63,626 bases of DNA from Muribaculum sp. (GCA_023666965.1 JAMPAZ010000006.1:1-63626), one strand, 5' to 3'. Counted from the first letter of the stretch, positions 36,114 through 45,708 are shown. Notes: generated by a model from the letters alone, not told the origin. Numbers and translations are program-made.

Positions 36114-36158
36114 TTGGCACAATTCATCGCTATAAAGATATAACAATAATTGTGCCAA
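36114..36158 (-). promoter_or_regulatory. inverted repeat and sigma-54-like site upstream of clpC
   Basis: TTGGCACAATT (36114-36124) and AATTGTGCCAA (36148-36158) are perfect inverted copies. Read on the minus strand, the distal arm continues as TGGCAC-N5-TTGT, close to the sigma-54 -24/-12 consensus TGGCAC-N5-TTGC. No TAnnTTTG box is evident between it and the clpC start (36046). Sigma-54 use is an inference; a repressor dyad is the alternative. Confidence 0.4.
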
Positions 36159-36246
36159 AGTTTCAGCTTTAAATAATAATTAATTTACTTCAACAATTTT
36201 TCCGGAAATCAAACGGCTCGAATGACGGCGACGCTGACATCGATTG

Positions 36247-36453
36247 TCAATCGAGAGGCTCTGCTTTGAATCCGGCCTTTGCGATGATGCTGACCACCTC
36301 GTCCTTGTTTAAAGTCTTGTCTCCGACGTAAGTCAGTGTCTTGTCGGGCGACGTGAGGTCGAATTGCCAATCTGACGTGGGCGCGATAGCCCCGAGTGCT
36401 GAAATTATGGTGGAGGTGCAACCTCCACATTTTGCATTTGTCTTGAATTTCAT
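36247..36453 (-). CDS. small heavy-metal-associated (HMA) domain protein
   Basis: A 68-residue cytoplasmic protein consisting of one HMA (ferredoxin-like) domain with the metal-binding CxxC as CGGC (Cys9 and Cys12), beginning MKFKTNAKCGGCTSTI. This size is typical of Atx1/CopZ-like copper chaperones; the GGC context resembles other Bacteroidetes HMA genes found after copper ATPases. It closes the four-gene metal operon, 20 bases after copA. It probably passes copper to, or takes it from, the ATPase HMA domain. Confidence 0.85.
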   Translation of the reverse strand: MKFKTNAKCGGCTSTIISALGAIAPTSDWQFDLTSPDKTLTYVGDKTLNKDEVVSIIAKAGFKAEPLD

Positions 36454-36473
36454 AATCGATAATTTATTAGGGG

Positions 36474-38711
36474 TTATATTTTTATAGTTTTAAGACGAAG
36501 TGAGTTGCATACCACCGATACGGAAGAAATGGCCATTGCCGCGGATGCAAACATTGGATTCAGCAGAAGTCCGAATGCCGGATACAGTGCCCCGGCGGCC
36601 AAAGGGATTCCGATTAAGTTGTATATAAATGCCCAAAAGAGATTTTCACGAATGATTTTTATTGTGGCGCTTGATAGTTTAATGGCTTTGGGCAATGCTG
36701 TTAGTACATTCCCCGCAACGGTCACTTGTGCGACATCCATTGCTACGTCGGAACCTCCTCCCATGGCGATTGAAATGTCGGCTTCTGCCAAAGCCTGAGA
36801 GTCGTTTATGCCGTCGCCAGTCATGGCCACTACTGTGTTAGGCTTCTTCAATCCTGCCACTATTCGTTGCTTGTCGGCCGGCAATGCTCCGGAGTATATT
36901 TCATCTATACCTGCACGCCGAGCTATATACTCGGCAGTTTTAGCTGAATCCCCGGTGATGAGCACCGAAGATATGCCCATTTGTTTAAGGTCTTCAACGA
37001 CCTTGGGTGCATCGGCTCTCAAAACGTCTGAAATCTGAAATGCCACGATCGGCTTGTCGTTTTTACCGGCAATTACTATTCCGCTCCCTTCGCTGCTCCA
37101 TTGTCTTAAAATTTCATTGGCTGCGGAATTTAACGGCCCACAGATTGCTTCGGCCATACGGACGGATCCGGCCCACCATTCCGTGTCATCGATTCGCCCC
37201 TTTATCCCCAATCCGGGTTCATAAATAAACACATCCGGAGAGATGGGCTTGCTTCCCGACAGACGGCACCATTCCACTATTGCGCCGGCGAGAGGATGCT
37301 CGCTGCGTTCTTCAAGGCCGAATATAGCTCCAGCCTCAACTTCCGACAACGTGTCAGACTGCAAAGTCAGCGACTTTGTGACGACGGGATGTCCTTCAGT
37401 CAAAGTGCCGGTTTTATCAAAAGCCATCACGTTAGTCTTTGCCATTAATTCAAGCGAAGTCGCATCCTTTATTAATATGTGGTTTTGTGCCGCTCTCCCT
37501 ATTCCTACCATTATTGCCGTGGGCGTAGCCAGACCGAGAGCGCAGGGACATGCGATGACGAGTACTGAGACCGATGTAAGCAGAGCTACTCGCAATTCAC
37601 CGGTGCATATCCACCATAAAAGGAATGTTAAAATCGCTATGCCCATGACAGTGGGCACGAAATAGGAACTGATTTTGTCTGCCAATCGCTGAACCGGAGG
37701 CTTGCTTCCTTGTGCTCGCCGAACTGCTTCGATTATACCTGACAGCAATGTTTCGCTACCGACTTTGGATGCGCTTATTGTCAAGCTTCCGAGTCCGTTT
37801 ATGGTTCCGGCCGAGACTTTATCCCCCTCGCTTTTTTCTACGGGAAGAGGTTCTCCGGTCAGCATACTCTCGTCGATTGCCGAACTGCCGTCAACGACGA
37901 TTCCGTCAACAGGGACCCTGTCGCCGGGACGGACTATGACTCTATCTCCGGGGCGCAATTCTGCGATTGCTACTTTCCGCTTCTCTCCGTTTGAACCGCA
38001 AAGTATGGCCTCTTCCGGTTGAAGGCACATTAACGCCCGCAGTGCGCTGCCGGTATTCCTTTTTGCTCTTGCCTCCATTAGTTTGCCTGTCAAGACAAAT
38101 GCTATAATCATAGCGGATGCTTCGAAATATAGTTCCGCATCAAGGCCTTCTGAAGTCCAATATGATGCGTTGAAGGTATTGAACATGCTGAAGACGTAGC
38201 TGACCAACGTTGATATGGCCACCAATGTGTCCATGCTGGGACGCTTGACGCGCAGACTTTGCCATCCTCTTACGTAGAAATTGCTTCCGCATCCGGCCAT
38301 TACTGTCAAGGCAAATATGGCTATAAGATATTTGTCGGCGGGGAAATGGACATGCGCCATACAGATGACCATAATCGGAATGGTTAGTAGCCATGCCGCT
38401 AAAGTCTTGAATTTTAGCCTCCGGTAGGCGGCAAGTTCTTTCTTTTCCTGCTCCTCTACCGCACTTGCCACATCGGCCGCAACAATCATTTCATAACCAG
38501 CTTCTTTAACTTTCTGGGCTATCTGTTCCGGTGAAACTTCCTTTGGGTTCCATTTGACTGAAGCTGTGGCCGAAGCGAGATTTACCTCCGCTTCGGCCAC
38601 TCCGGCGACCGATGAAATGACTTTTTCGACCGTTCCGGCGCAGACTGCGCACATCATTCCGGTGATGGGGAAAATCCCTTGTTTCGTATGATTGTTACTC
38701 TCTCTTTTCAT
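36474..38711 (-). CDS. copA: copper-translocating P1B-type ATPase
   Basis: A 745-residue P-type ATPase with one N-terminal HMA domain ([10 protein letters not shown], Cys21 and Cys24), about eight membrane segments, the CPC ion motif ([12 protein letters not shown]), the phosphorylation site DKTGTLTEG, and the hinge [14 protein letters not shown]. Together with MAIS/CNSLR in the last segments this fits the Cu(I)-exporting group. It removes copper from the cytoplasm. I start at ATG 38711, which overlaps the fur stop (ATGA). The longer reading from 38759 would add a basic stretch ([16 protein letters not shown]) that lies inside fur. Confidence 0.92.
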   Translation of the reverse strand: MKRESNNHTKQGIFPITGMMCAVCAGTVEKVISSVAGVAEAEVNLASATASVKWNPKEVSPEQIAQKVKEAGYEMIVAADVASAVEEQEKKELAAYRRLKFKTLAAWLLTIPIMVICMAHVHFPADKYLIAIFALTVMAGCGSNFYVRGWQSLRVKRPSMDTLVAISTLVSYVFSMFNTFNASYWTSEGLDAELYFEASAMIIAFVLTGKLMEARAKRNTGSALRALMCLQPEEAILCGSNGEKRKVAIAELRPGDRVIVRPGDRVPVDGIVVDGSSAIDESMLTGEPLPVEKSEGDKVSAGTINGLGSLTISASKVGSETLLSGIIEAVRRAQGSKPPVQRLADKISSYFVPTVMGIAILTFLLWWICTGELRVALLTSVSVLVIACPCALGLATPTAIMVGIGRAAQNHILIKDATSLELMAKTNVMAFDKTGTLTEGHPVVTKSLTLQSDTLSEVEAGAIFGLEERSEHPLAGAIVEWCRLSGSKPISPDVFIYEPGLGIKGRIDDTEWWAGSVRMAEAICGPLNSAANEILRQWSSEGSGIVIAGKNDKPIVAFQISDVLRADAPKVVEDLKQMGISSVLITGDSAKTAEYIARRAGIDEIYSGALPADKQRIVAGLKKPNTVVAMTGDGINDSQALAEADISIAMGGGSDVAMDVAQVTVAGNVLTALPKAIKLSSATIKIIRENLFWAFIYNLIGIPLAAGALYPAFGLLLNPMFASAAMAISSVSVVCNSLRLKTIKI

Positions 38712-39157
38712 AATTCGACGGTGTTTGTGTTTTCGTCGCTTGCTTGGCAACGGGAACAAATTCCTTTAATAACATAGTTTATCGATATCGCGGAGTATCC
38801 TCCAGGTAGGCAAACTGTGGGTATCTGCACGCCGTCAAGACATTCCGTCGTACCGCATTTTATGCAGTGGAAGTGTGGATGGCTGTCATCGTCGAGCCCG
38901 TGGTGGCCTCCTGCACGGCATAATTCATATTTCAATGCACCGGAACCGTCGTCGACCACATGTACCAACCCCTTTTCTACGAAAAGAGCAAGCGAGCGCG
39001 TGATTGATGAGCGATCGACAGTCTCGAGCCTCATTTCGATGTCGAGCGAAGAAACCGGCAAACTTGCTTCGGACAATGCTCCAAAAATCAACGTTCTGAC
39101 CGGTGAAGGTCTTAGCCCGGCGTTTATCATCGTTTGTTCGGCCTTTTGTCTGTTCAT
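38708..39157 (-). CDS. Fur-family metalloregulator
   Basis: A 149-residue winged-helix regulator. The DNA-binding part (about 1-80: [28 protein letters not shown] and [24 protein letters not shown]) is followed by the dimer domain with the metal-rich [10 protein letters not shown] (about 103-112) and ICSRC (about 133-137), the two CxxC pairs that hold structural zinc. It could be Zur-like, Fur-like or PerR-like; the flanking zinc/cadmium and copper ATPases suggest a role in metal export control. Its -7 box is so close to the ATG that its own transcript would be almost leaderless. Confidence 0.88.
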   Translation of the reverse strand: MNRQKAEQTMINAGLRPSPVRTLIFGALSEASLPVSSLDIEMRLETVDRSSITRSLALFVEKGLVHVVDDGSGALKYELCRAGGHHGLDDDSHPHFHCIKCGTTECLDGVQIPTVCLPGGYSAISINYVIKGICSRCQASDENTNTVEL

Positions 39158-39161
39158 GGTG

Positions 39162-39169
39162 CAAAGTTA
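39162..39169 (-). promoter_or_regulatory. near-leaderless -7 box of the Fur-family gene
   Basis: Minus-strand TAACTTTG followed by only four bases (CACC) and the ATG at 39157. A start 4-6 bases after the box would begin at the initiation codon. Confidence 0.55.
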
Positions 39170-39175
39170 CGCATT

Positions 39176-41167
39176 TTATCTTTCTTTGTTATCCATTCTC
39201 ATGCAAAACAGCGTCCAGAGGATGGTGATGAGTGTTATACCCGTATCGGCAAATACGGCGGCCCAAAGCGATGCGACACCTAACGCTCCGAGAATCATTA
39301 CAATGAGCTTCACGCCGATTGCGAAGCATACATTTTCAGTAACGACGACCTTGATTTTGTTAGATAGTCTGAATGCATCTACCAGCTTGTTGAGGTTGGT
39401 TCCCGTAATTACTGCATCGGCACTGTCCATGGCCACGTCTGTGCCTCCGGTGCCGATTGCTATTCCTACGTCGGCTGCGGCAAGCGATGGTGCATCGTTT
39501 ATTCCGTCGCCTATAAATGCAGTTTTAAGTCCTTGTGAACGTAGATCCTCAACTATGTGGTGCTTTTCGGCAGGCAACAATTCCGACCGATGGAAATCTG
39601 CTCCAATAAATTTCGCCGCATTTGCAACGGTTTTTTCGCGGTCGCCCGACAATATGCCTATTGTCGTGACTCCCATGCGACGCAGACATGACAAAGTGTC
39701 AGTTATGCCGTCTTTAACGGTGTCCTCAAGAAGAATTTTCCCTATGTATTTGCCGTTTTTTGCCACATAAACTTCCGAATAGTCTGATTCGTCGCCATTT
39801 ATGGATACGCCGTTCGCCATCATTAGCTTTTGCGAGCCAACGAGTATTTCAGTACCATTGATTATTCCTTTAAGTCCGTGCGGTATCGTAGTGACATCCC
39901 CTGCTTCAGGCACTTTTACTCCCAACGATTTTGCCCGGGCTACTATGGCAATTGCAAGCGGATGCGCACTGTGGATTTCGATTGCCGAGGCGACGCTTAA
40001 AATTTCATCGGTATTTGTGCCGGGGGCCGCGCTTATTTTGCTAACTTGAAATTTCCCGGTTGTCACTGTTCCCGTTTTGTCAAGTAATATCGCATTTACT
40101 TTTCTCAAAGAGTCCAAGTATTTGCTTCCTTTGAAAAGAATCCCCAGTTTGGACGCATTGCCGAGTGCTATGAAGTAGCTCAGCGGAACGCTGACAACTA
40201 ATGCGCACGGGCATGAGCACACCAGCAATACAAGACTGCGTTTTAACCATGTCTCCCACTCGAAAGAAAAGTTTGACGACATCCATCCGACTATGCATGG
40301 AATTAAGAACAGCAATGCGGCGCAGAGCATCACCGCCGGTGTGTACCATCGCGTTATTCTTCTGAGTAAAGTCTCTGAGTCTGATTTCCTTGATGCCGCT
40401 TCTTCTACCATCGACAATATGCGCGACATTGTGCTGTCGGTGTAATCTGCCGTGACCTTTATCGCAATCTCTTTGTCGATAGGAATGTAGCCTGAACTGA
40501 CTTGTGACCCATGCATGATGGTTGAAGGAACACTTTCGCCTGTAATGGCCGATGTGTCAAAATCGGCGGTAGCATCACTTACAAGCACTCCGTCCAATGC
40601 TATTCTTTCACCGGGCTTCACCCAAAGCTTGTCGCCGGTCTTTACCTGGTCCGGTGTGGTTTCAATTTTTTCGCCGTTAGCGTCTTCGATTGTGACGTTC
40701 TTGGGCATTCGGTTCAACAGTGAACTTATACGGTGGCGAGCACTGTCTGAAGCTGAATCTTCAAGTTTTTCTCCAAATGAATAAAACAATAATATTGCTA
40801 CTCCTTCAGGATATTCGCCTATTATGAATGCCCCGACCGAAGCCATAAGCATGAGTGTAAACTCATTAAATATGTCTCCTTTCTTCCATAAATCGACGGC
40901 CTCGGATAATATTGCAATTCCGACGGGTGTCAGGGCAATGATAAAGAATACCACTTCTATTAGTGTAACGTCCACTGAAAGCGATACAGATATAAAATCG
41001 AAAATGCCGGACCTTTCTAAAACTATGCCGATAAGCATTAGAAACAGGGTGCATAATTCATTCCGGTATAAGTGCCAAAAAGTCTCAGTCCTGTTTGCGT
41101 GACACTCATGGTGATGTTCATGCCCGTGCTGGTGGTGATGGTGCTGGTGATGGTGATGATTACACAT
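39176..41167 (-). CDS. zinc/cadmium/lead-type P1B ATPase with histidine-rich N-terminus
   Basis: A 663-residue P-type ATPase. The N-terminal 25 residues are a metal-binding tail with runs of His (CNHHHHQHHHHQHGHEHHHE). The ion motif is CSCPCALVVSVP, the phosphorylation site DKTGTVTTGK, and the hinge GDGINDAPSLAAADVG. The pattern fits the ZntA/CadA group, with the His-rich tail in place of an HMA domain. It exports Zn2+, Cd2+ or Pb2+. It is the first gene of the operon, and its upstream region holds a -7 box and a palindrome. Confidence 0.9.
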   Translation of the reverse strand: MCNHHHHQHHHHQHGHEHHHECHANRTETFWHLYRNELCTLFLMLIGIVLERSGIFDFISVSLSVDVTLIEVVFFIIALTPVGIAILSEAVDLWKKGDIFNEFTLMLMASVGAFIIGEYPEGVAILLFYSFGEKLEDSASDSARHRISSLLNRMPKNVTIEDANGEKIETTPDQVKTGDKLWVKPGERIALDGVLVSDATADFDTSAITGESVPSTIMHGSQVSSGYIPIDKEIAIKVTADYTDSTMSRILSMVEEAASRKSDSETLLRRITRWYTPAVMLCAALLFLIPCIVGWMSSNFSFEWETWLKRSLVLLVCSCPCALVVSVPLSYFIALGNASKLGILFKGSKYLDSLRKVNAILLDKTGTVTTGKFQVSKISAAPGTNTDEILSVASAIEIHSAHPLAIAIVARAKSLGVKVPEAGDVTTIPHGLKGIINGTEILVGSQKLMMANGVSINGDESDYSEVYVAKNGKYIGKILLEDTVKDGITDTLSCLRRMGVTTIGILSGDREKTVANAAKFIGADFHRSELLPAEKHHIVEDLRSQGLKTAFIGDGINDAPSLAAADVGIAIGTGGTDVAMDSADAVITGTNLNKLVDAFRLSNKIKVVVTENVCFAIGVKLIVMILGALGVASLWAAVFADTGITLITILWTLFCMRMDNKER

Positions 41168-41230
41168 TGATATGGGTGATTTTAATCTTAACAGTATTTA
41201 AAAAACAAATTCTTTTTCAGTTTTGCGGAA

Positions 41231-41238
41231 CAAAGTTA
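41231..41238 (-). promoter_or_regulatory. -7 box of the metal operon
   Basis: Minus-strand TAACTTTG, about 64 bases before the ZntA-like start at 41167. Confidence 0.6.
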
Positions 41239-41249
41239 GTCCTTTTGTC

Positions 41250-41266
41250 ATGCACATTGTGTGCAT
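41250..41266. promoter_or_regulatory. 17-bp palindrome, candidate operator of the metal operon
   Basis: ATGCACA-TTG-TGTGCAT. It lies 12-28 bases upstream of the metal-operon -7 box, where the -33 element should be, so a bound protein would block or aid the polymerase. The Fur-family regulator encoded in the operon is the natural candidate; the sequence does not match the classical Fur box. Confidence 0.5.
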
Positions 41267-41306
41267 AATTCTTGCAGTGACAGACCGTGAGAAAGAAAAA
41301 AGTCGC

Positions 41307-41314
41307 TATATTTG
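41307..41314 (+). promoter_or_regulatory. near-leaderless -7 box of the M23 peptidase gene
   Basis: TATATTTG followed by CAAT and then the ATG at 41319. The spacing to the start codon (four bases) is the same as for the Fur-family gene. Confidence 0.55.
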
Positions 41315-41318
41315 CAAT

Positions 41319-42995
41319 ATGAGAAATTTTACAACTGCACTATTATTAATCTTATCAGGGCTATATGTCAAAGGACAGTCTGCGCTTCCCGACCTGGCCC
41401 GCCCTATGGATATTCCGCTGATGTTAAGTGGAAATTTTGGCGAACTGCGTAGCAATCACTTCCATTCAGGATTAGACTTTAAGACGCAAGGGCGAACCGG
41501 GGTGCCGATCCATGCGGCTGAGGACGGCTATGTGTCCCGGGTGTCGGTGTCGCCATGGGGATTCGGTCGAGCCGTATATGTGACACATCCGGAACTTGGT
41601 CTGACAACGGTCTACGGACATTTAGATTCTTTCAGCGCTGAAATTGACAAAATTGTACGCGATAAGCAGTATGAGCTTGAGGAGTTCAGCGTTGACCTGA
41701 CGTTCCAACCGGGAGAAATCCTTGTAAAGAGAGGTCAGCGGATTGCGTTGAGCGGAAATTCCGGTTCGTCGGGCGGTCCTCATCTCCACATGGATGTCAG
41801 AGATGCCTTGACAGAGGAAGCCTTGGATCCAATGCCATATTTTAAAAAGTATGTTACCGACAAGATTGCTCCACAAATACGTTCGATTGCTTTGTACAAA
41901 GTTGAAGGAGAGGGTGTGGTAATCGGTGCCGCCGGCAGGTCGGCAACGCGGTCAGGAGAAAGCCTTGTAAAACCTTTTACTGCATGGGGAAAAGTCATTC
42001 CGGCGATTAAGGCATACGATAAGATGACGGGAACTACAAACATCTACGGCGTTAAGCACCTTAAGCTGAATGTCGATGGAAAGACAGTTTACAGCAGAGA
42101 TATTGACCGATTTGACTTTGGAACGACGAAGGCTGTAAATACCCTCGTTGACTATGCTGGAGTGGTAAATTCCGGTTCTTGGATGATGTGGACACGGCAG
42201 CCTGAATCACGACCTCTTAAATATTTGATGGAAGTTGAAGGTGACGGCACAATATTTATCGACGAAGAGCGGGAATATGCTTGTGAATGGATTTTGATCG
42301 ATGAACATGGCAATACGGCGCGTCAGCCTTTTAAAATCAAGGGTGTCAAGACTGACATTGCCCCGAAATCTACTAAAGGCGATTTAATGTCGTTCAAGGG
42401 GAGGAACGTATACTCCGACGATGATGTCAAGATAACCTTCCCCGAAAATACTTTCTACGACGATATTTACTTCGACTTGTCGGTAAAAGATATTCCCGGC
42501 TATTTGACTCCGGCTTACGACGTGGCTGATAAAAACATTCCCATAGCTGGCGAGTTTGTAATGGAGATAAAGTTGCCGGTAGATACATTGACCGATAAAA
42601 GTAAATATTGTATGGTTAGAATCAACGGAAAGCGTAGGTCGGCGGTAGATTCTAAATATGAAGAGGGTTATATTGTGGGCACGCCGAGTGCGCTCGGTCG
42701 GTTTGCTGTGACTACAGATACGACCAAGCCTTCAATTCGACCCGAGAAACCTGAATTGTGGGGAAAAAACGGGCGTGTCAGCTTTTTAATTTCAGACAAT
42801 CTCAGCGGTATAAAGACGTATAGGGGCGAGATTGACGGCAGATTTGCTCTATTCGAGCTTGACGGAAAGACAGGCCGTTTGTCCTTCAAAATGGATAAAA
42901 ATCGATTCATAAGCGGTAATCGTCACGCGGTCAGCCTGCAAGTTACTGATGCCTGTGGAAACGTGGCGGTCTACAACGGACATTTTTCGTGGTAG
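41319..42995 (+). CDS. secreted M23-family peptidase
   Basis: A 558-residue exported zinc peptidase. Signal peptide (MRNFTTALLLILSGLYVKGQ), then the LytM/M23 domain with HSGLD (His49, Asp53), VYGHLD and the second zinc motif GGPHLHMDVR. The remaining 350 residues are several beta-rich domains, ending in an immunoglobulin-like segment (SFLISDNLSGIKTYRGEIDG) often seen in Bacteroidetes members. It is likely a peptidoglycan endopeptidase at the outer surface or periplasm. Earlier in-frame methionines (from 41223) would lack a signal peptide and lie upstream of the -7 box, so they are rejected. Confidence 0.85.
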   Translation: MRNFTTALLLILSGLYVKGQSALPDLARPMDIPLMLSGNFGELRSNHFHSGLDFKTQGRTGVPIHAAEDGYVSRVSVSPWGFGRAVYVTHPELGLTTVYGHLDSFSAEIDKIVRDKQYELEEFSVDLTFQPGEILVKRGQRIALSGNSGSSGGPHLHMDVRDALTEEALDPMPYFKKYVTDKIAPQIRSIALYKVEGEGVVIGAAGRSATRSGESLVKPFTAWGKVIPAIKAYDKMTGTTNIYGVKHLKLNVDGKTVYSRDIDRFDFGTTKAVNTLVDYAGVVNSGSWMMWTRQPESRPLKYLMEVEGDGTIFIDEEREYACEWILIDEHGNTARQPFKIKGVKTDIAPKSTKGDLMSFKGRNVYSDDDVKITFPENTFYDDIYFDLSVKDIPGYLTPAYDVADKNIPIAGEFVMEIKLPVDTLTDKSKYCMVRINGKRRSAVDSKYEEGYIVGTPSALGRFAVTTDTTKPSIRPEKPELWGKNGRVSFLISDNLSGIKTYRGEIDGRFALFELDGKTGRLSFKMDKNRFISGNRHAVSLQVTDACGNVAVYNGHFSW

Positions 42996-43060
42996 CGTTG
43001 CCTAATAAATTTAAAAATTGAGTTATATATTCAAAATTAACCAATATTTTTAACAAATCC

Positions 43061-43092
43061 TTTGTTTTAAAAAAAGCAAAGCTGTATCTTTG
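43061..43092 (+). promoter_or_regulatory. promoter of the phosphohexomutase gene
   Basis: TTTG (43061-43064), 20 bases, TATCTTTG (43085-43092), about 40 bases before the ATG at 43132. A textbook Bacteroidetes promoter. Confidence 0.75.
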
Positions 43093-43131
43093 CCTTATAC
43101 ATCAAAATTCTAAAGACCTAATTTATTTGAC

Positions 43132-44883
43132 ATGGAGAATGAAGATTTAATTAAAGTCGTTACTGAAAAAGCTCAGCTGTGGCTTGGCGATGGATATGAT
43201 GAAGCTACAAAAGCTGAAGTTAGGCGTATGCTCGATGCCGACGACAAGACTGAGCTGATTGATTCGTTCTATCGCGACCTCGAATTCGGAACCGGCGGTC
43301 TGCGCGGCATAATGGGTGCCGGTAGCAACCGTATGAATAAATATACAGTAGGTGCGGCTACGCAAGGCCTTGCCAACTATCTTAAGGTGGCGTTTAAGGA
43401 TCTGCCTGAAATTTCTGTTGCCGTTGGACATGATGTCCGTAATCACAGCCGTGAATTTGCGGAAATAGTTGCTGACATTTTCTCCGCAAACGGTATTAAA
43501 GTATATCTTTTCGACAGCTTCCGTCCGACACCGGAACTCTCTTATGCCATTCGCGAACTCGGTTGCCAAAGCGGTGTAAACATCACGGCCTCGCACAATC
43601 CCAAGGAGTACAACGGTTACAAGGCATATTGGGCTGATGGAGCGCAGATTATAGCTCCTCACGATGTCAATATAATTGATTATGTGAACCGCATCAAAGG
43701 TGTGGATGAAATCAAGTTTGAAGGCGACAAGTCAAAAATCCAAATTATAGGTGAAGATATTGACAATAAGTTCCTTGCCGCCATCAAAGGTCTGCAATTA
43801 AGTCCGGAAGCCGTAAAACAATACCACGACCTTAAGATTGTCTATACCCCTATTCACGGAACCGGCGTAAAGCTTATTCCTCAGTCGCTTCATAATTATG
43901 GATTCACTAATATAATTAATGTCCCCGAGCAGGATGTGACAAGTGGTGATTTCCCCACAGTAGAATCTCCGAATCCTGAGAATCCGCCGGCCATGGCTAT
44001 GGCGATTGCCAAGGCAAAGGAAGTCGGTGCCGACCTCATTTTAGCTTCGGATCCCGATGCCGACCGTATCGGATGCGTACTTCGCGACGACAACGGCGAA
44101 TACGTTCTCATCAACGGTAATCAAATCGTGATGATACTTCTTAACTATATAATGACCCGCAATAAAGAGCTGGGACGTATCACCGGTAAAGAGTATATCG
44201 TTAAGACCATCGTTACGACCGAGACGATTAAGGCCATTGCTGACCAGAACGGATTTAAAATGTATGACTGCTATACCGGATTTAAGTGGATTGCGGCGGT
44301 CATTCGTGAAAATGAGGGCGTAGGTCGCTATCTTGGTGGCGGTGAAGAGAGCTACGGTTTCCTGGCCGAGGACTTCTGTCGCGACAAGGATGCCGTATCT
44401 GCAATATCCCTTATGGCAGAAGCTCTTGCTTGGGCCAAGACTAAGAACATGAACTTCTTGCAGATGCTTCAGGATATTTATATCAAGTATGGCTATTCAC
44501 ATGAGGCCGGAGTGTCGCTCGTGAGAAAAGGAAAGAGCGGAGCCGAAGAAATTCAGGCGATTATGAAGGAGTTCCGTGCAAATCCGCCTAAACAGCTTGC
44601 CGGAAGCGACATCGTTTTGATTAAAGATTATGCCGATTTGAACATGACGGATACCCGTACCGGTAAAATTACGAAAATGGACATGCCTACCACAAGCAAC
44701 GTGCTCCAGTATTTTACCGAAGACGGAACTAAAGTTTCAGTCCGTCCGTCAGGAACAGAGCCTAAAATTAAGTTCTATGTCGAAGTTAAGGGTGTGATGA
44801 AGACCAACGCCGACTACGAGAAGGCCAATAATGAAGCCGATGCTAAGATTGCCGCTATCAAAAAGGATCTTGGTATCGAATAA
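43132..44883 (+). CDS. phospho-sugar mutase (phosphoglucomutase/phosphomannomutase)
   Basis: A 583-residue alpha-D-phosphohexomutase. The phospho-serine loop is TASHNPKEYNGYK (Ser154), the metal loop DPDADRIG, the sugar-recognition loop GEESYGF and the phosphate loop RPSGTEPKIKFY. It interconverts hexose 1- and 6-phosphates (glucose or mannose). The domain order and length match the eukaryotic PGM2-like/Bacteroidetes type. It has its own strong promoter and a clean terminator, so it is a single-gene unit. Confidence 0.92.
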   Translation: MENEDLIKVVTEKAQLWLGDGYDEATKAEVRRMLDADDKTELIDSFYRDLEFGTGGLRGIMGAGSNRMNKYTVGAATQGLANYLKVAFKDLPEISVAVGHDVRNHSREFAEIVADIFSANGIKVYLFDSFRPTPELSYAIRELGCQSGVNITASHNPKEYNGYKAYWADGAQIIAPHDVNIIDYVNRIKGVDEIKFEGDKSKIQIIGEDIDNKFLAAIKGLQLSPEAVKQYHDLKIVYTPIHGTGVKLIPQSLHNYGFTNIINVPEQDVTSGDFPTVESPNPENPPAMAMAIAKAKEVGADLILASDPDADRIGCVLRDDNGEYVLINGNQIVMILLNYIMTRNKELGRITGKEYIVKTIVTTETIKAIADQNGFKMYDCYTGFKWIAAVIRENEGVGRYLGGGEESYGFLAEDFCRDKDAVSAISLMAEALAWAKTKNMNFLQMLQDIYIKYGYSHEAGVSLVRKGKSGAEEIQAIMKEFRANPPKQLAGSDIVLIKDYADLNMTDTRTGKITKMDMPTTSNVLQYFTEDGTKVSVRPSGTEPKIKFYVEVKGVMKTNADYEKANNEADAKIAAIKKDLGIE

Positions 44884-44906
44884 TGCGATAATTTAAGCTA
44901 AATTGC

Positions 44907-44945
44907 CACGGGCATCCGCGAAATTCGGGAGCCCGTGACTTTTTT
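44907..44945 (+). terminator. intrinsic terminator of the phosphohexomutase gene
   Basis: CACGGGC (44907-44913) pairs with GCCCGTG (44931-44937), followed by A-C and a run of six T (44940-44945). The T-run touches the start of the next gene. Confidence 0.8.
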
Positions 44946-45638
44946 ATGATTATGAACGTAGTCTACGAGGACAATCATATTATAATTGTCAATAAGATGC
45001 CTGGAGAAATTGTCCAGGGAGATAAGACCGGCGATGTCCCTTTGGTCGAGACATTAAAACGTTGGATTAAAGAGAAATATGCAAAGCCTGGGAACGTCTT
45101 TTGTGGTGTAGTCCATCGGCTTGACCGCCCGGTTGGGGGCTTGGTTATATTTGCAAAGACCTCAAAGGCGCTTTCAAGAATGAATGAGATGTTTCGTAAC
45201 GGAGAGGTTAAAAAGACATACTGGGCGATTACGCGCAACCGTCCTCCGAAGCCTGAGGATACATTGACTCATTACATCACTACCACTGAGCGCAACAATA
45301 AGTCGTATGCTTCTTTGACCGAGAAACGTGGCTCGCAGAAGGCTGTGCTTATGTATAAGCACATTGCCTCTACTGACCGTTACCACCTGCTTGAAGTCAA
45401 TTTGTTGACCGGACGCAAGCATCAGATCCGTGTTCAGCTCGCGACTATCGGATGTCCGATAAAGGGCGACTTAAAGTACGGCGATAAGCGAAGTAATCCC
45501 GATGGTGGAATTTCGCTTATGTCACACCGTGTAGAGTTTGTCCATCCTGTCAATGGCAAGCATATCGATGTGACGGCTCCTGTTCCCGATGATAATTTGT
45601 GGCAGGCCTTGGTGGCGGATAGATCCGGCGAGAAGTAA
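44946..45638 (+). CDS. RluA/RluD-family RNA pseudouridine synthase
   Basis: A 230-residue enzyme of the RluA class without the S4 domain. The catalytic Asp is in HRLDRPVGG (about residue 60), followed by KTSKALSRMNE, and the second conserved block LLTGRKHQIRVQLATIGCPIKGDLKYG. It converts a specific uridine in rRNA or tRNA to pseudouridine; which one cannot be told. The start is either ATG 44946 or 44952. It follows directly after the terminator of the previous gene and has no visible promoter of its own, so some read-through or a weak promoter is likely. Confidence 0.85.
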   Translation: MIMNVVYEDNHIIIVNKMPGEIVQGDKTGDVPLVETLKRWIKEKYAKPGNVFCGVVHRLDRPVGGLVIFAKTSKALSRMNEMFRNGEVKKTYWAITRNRPPKPEDTLTHYITTTERNNKSYASLTEKRGSQKAVLMYKHIASTDRYHLLEVNLLTGRKHQIRVQLATIGCPIKGDLKYGDKRSNPDGGISLMSHRVEFVHPVNGKHIDVTAPVPDDNLWQALVADRSGEK

Positions 45639-45700
45639 TCTTTTCGCTCTCCCCAATTGTTAATCTCACATATTAAGGCTGAAACTCCAATTAAAAATGT

Positions 45701-45708
45701 TAAATTTG
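45701..45708 (+). promoter_or_regulatory. -7 box of the der operon
   Basis: TAAATTTG, 19 bases before the der ATG. No good -33 match was seen. Confidence 0.5.

Noticed and set aside
38817-39770. A 317-codon open frame on the plus strand opposite the Fur-family gene and the ZntA-like ATPase gene.
   Set aside because: It is a mirror of two well-supported genes; its protein is Ser/Thr-rich low-complexity with no motif.
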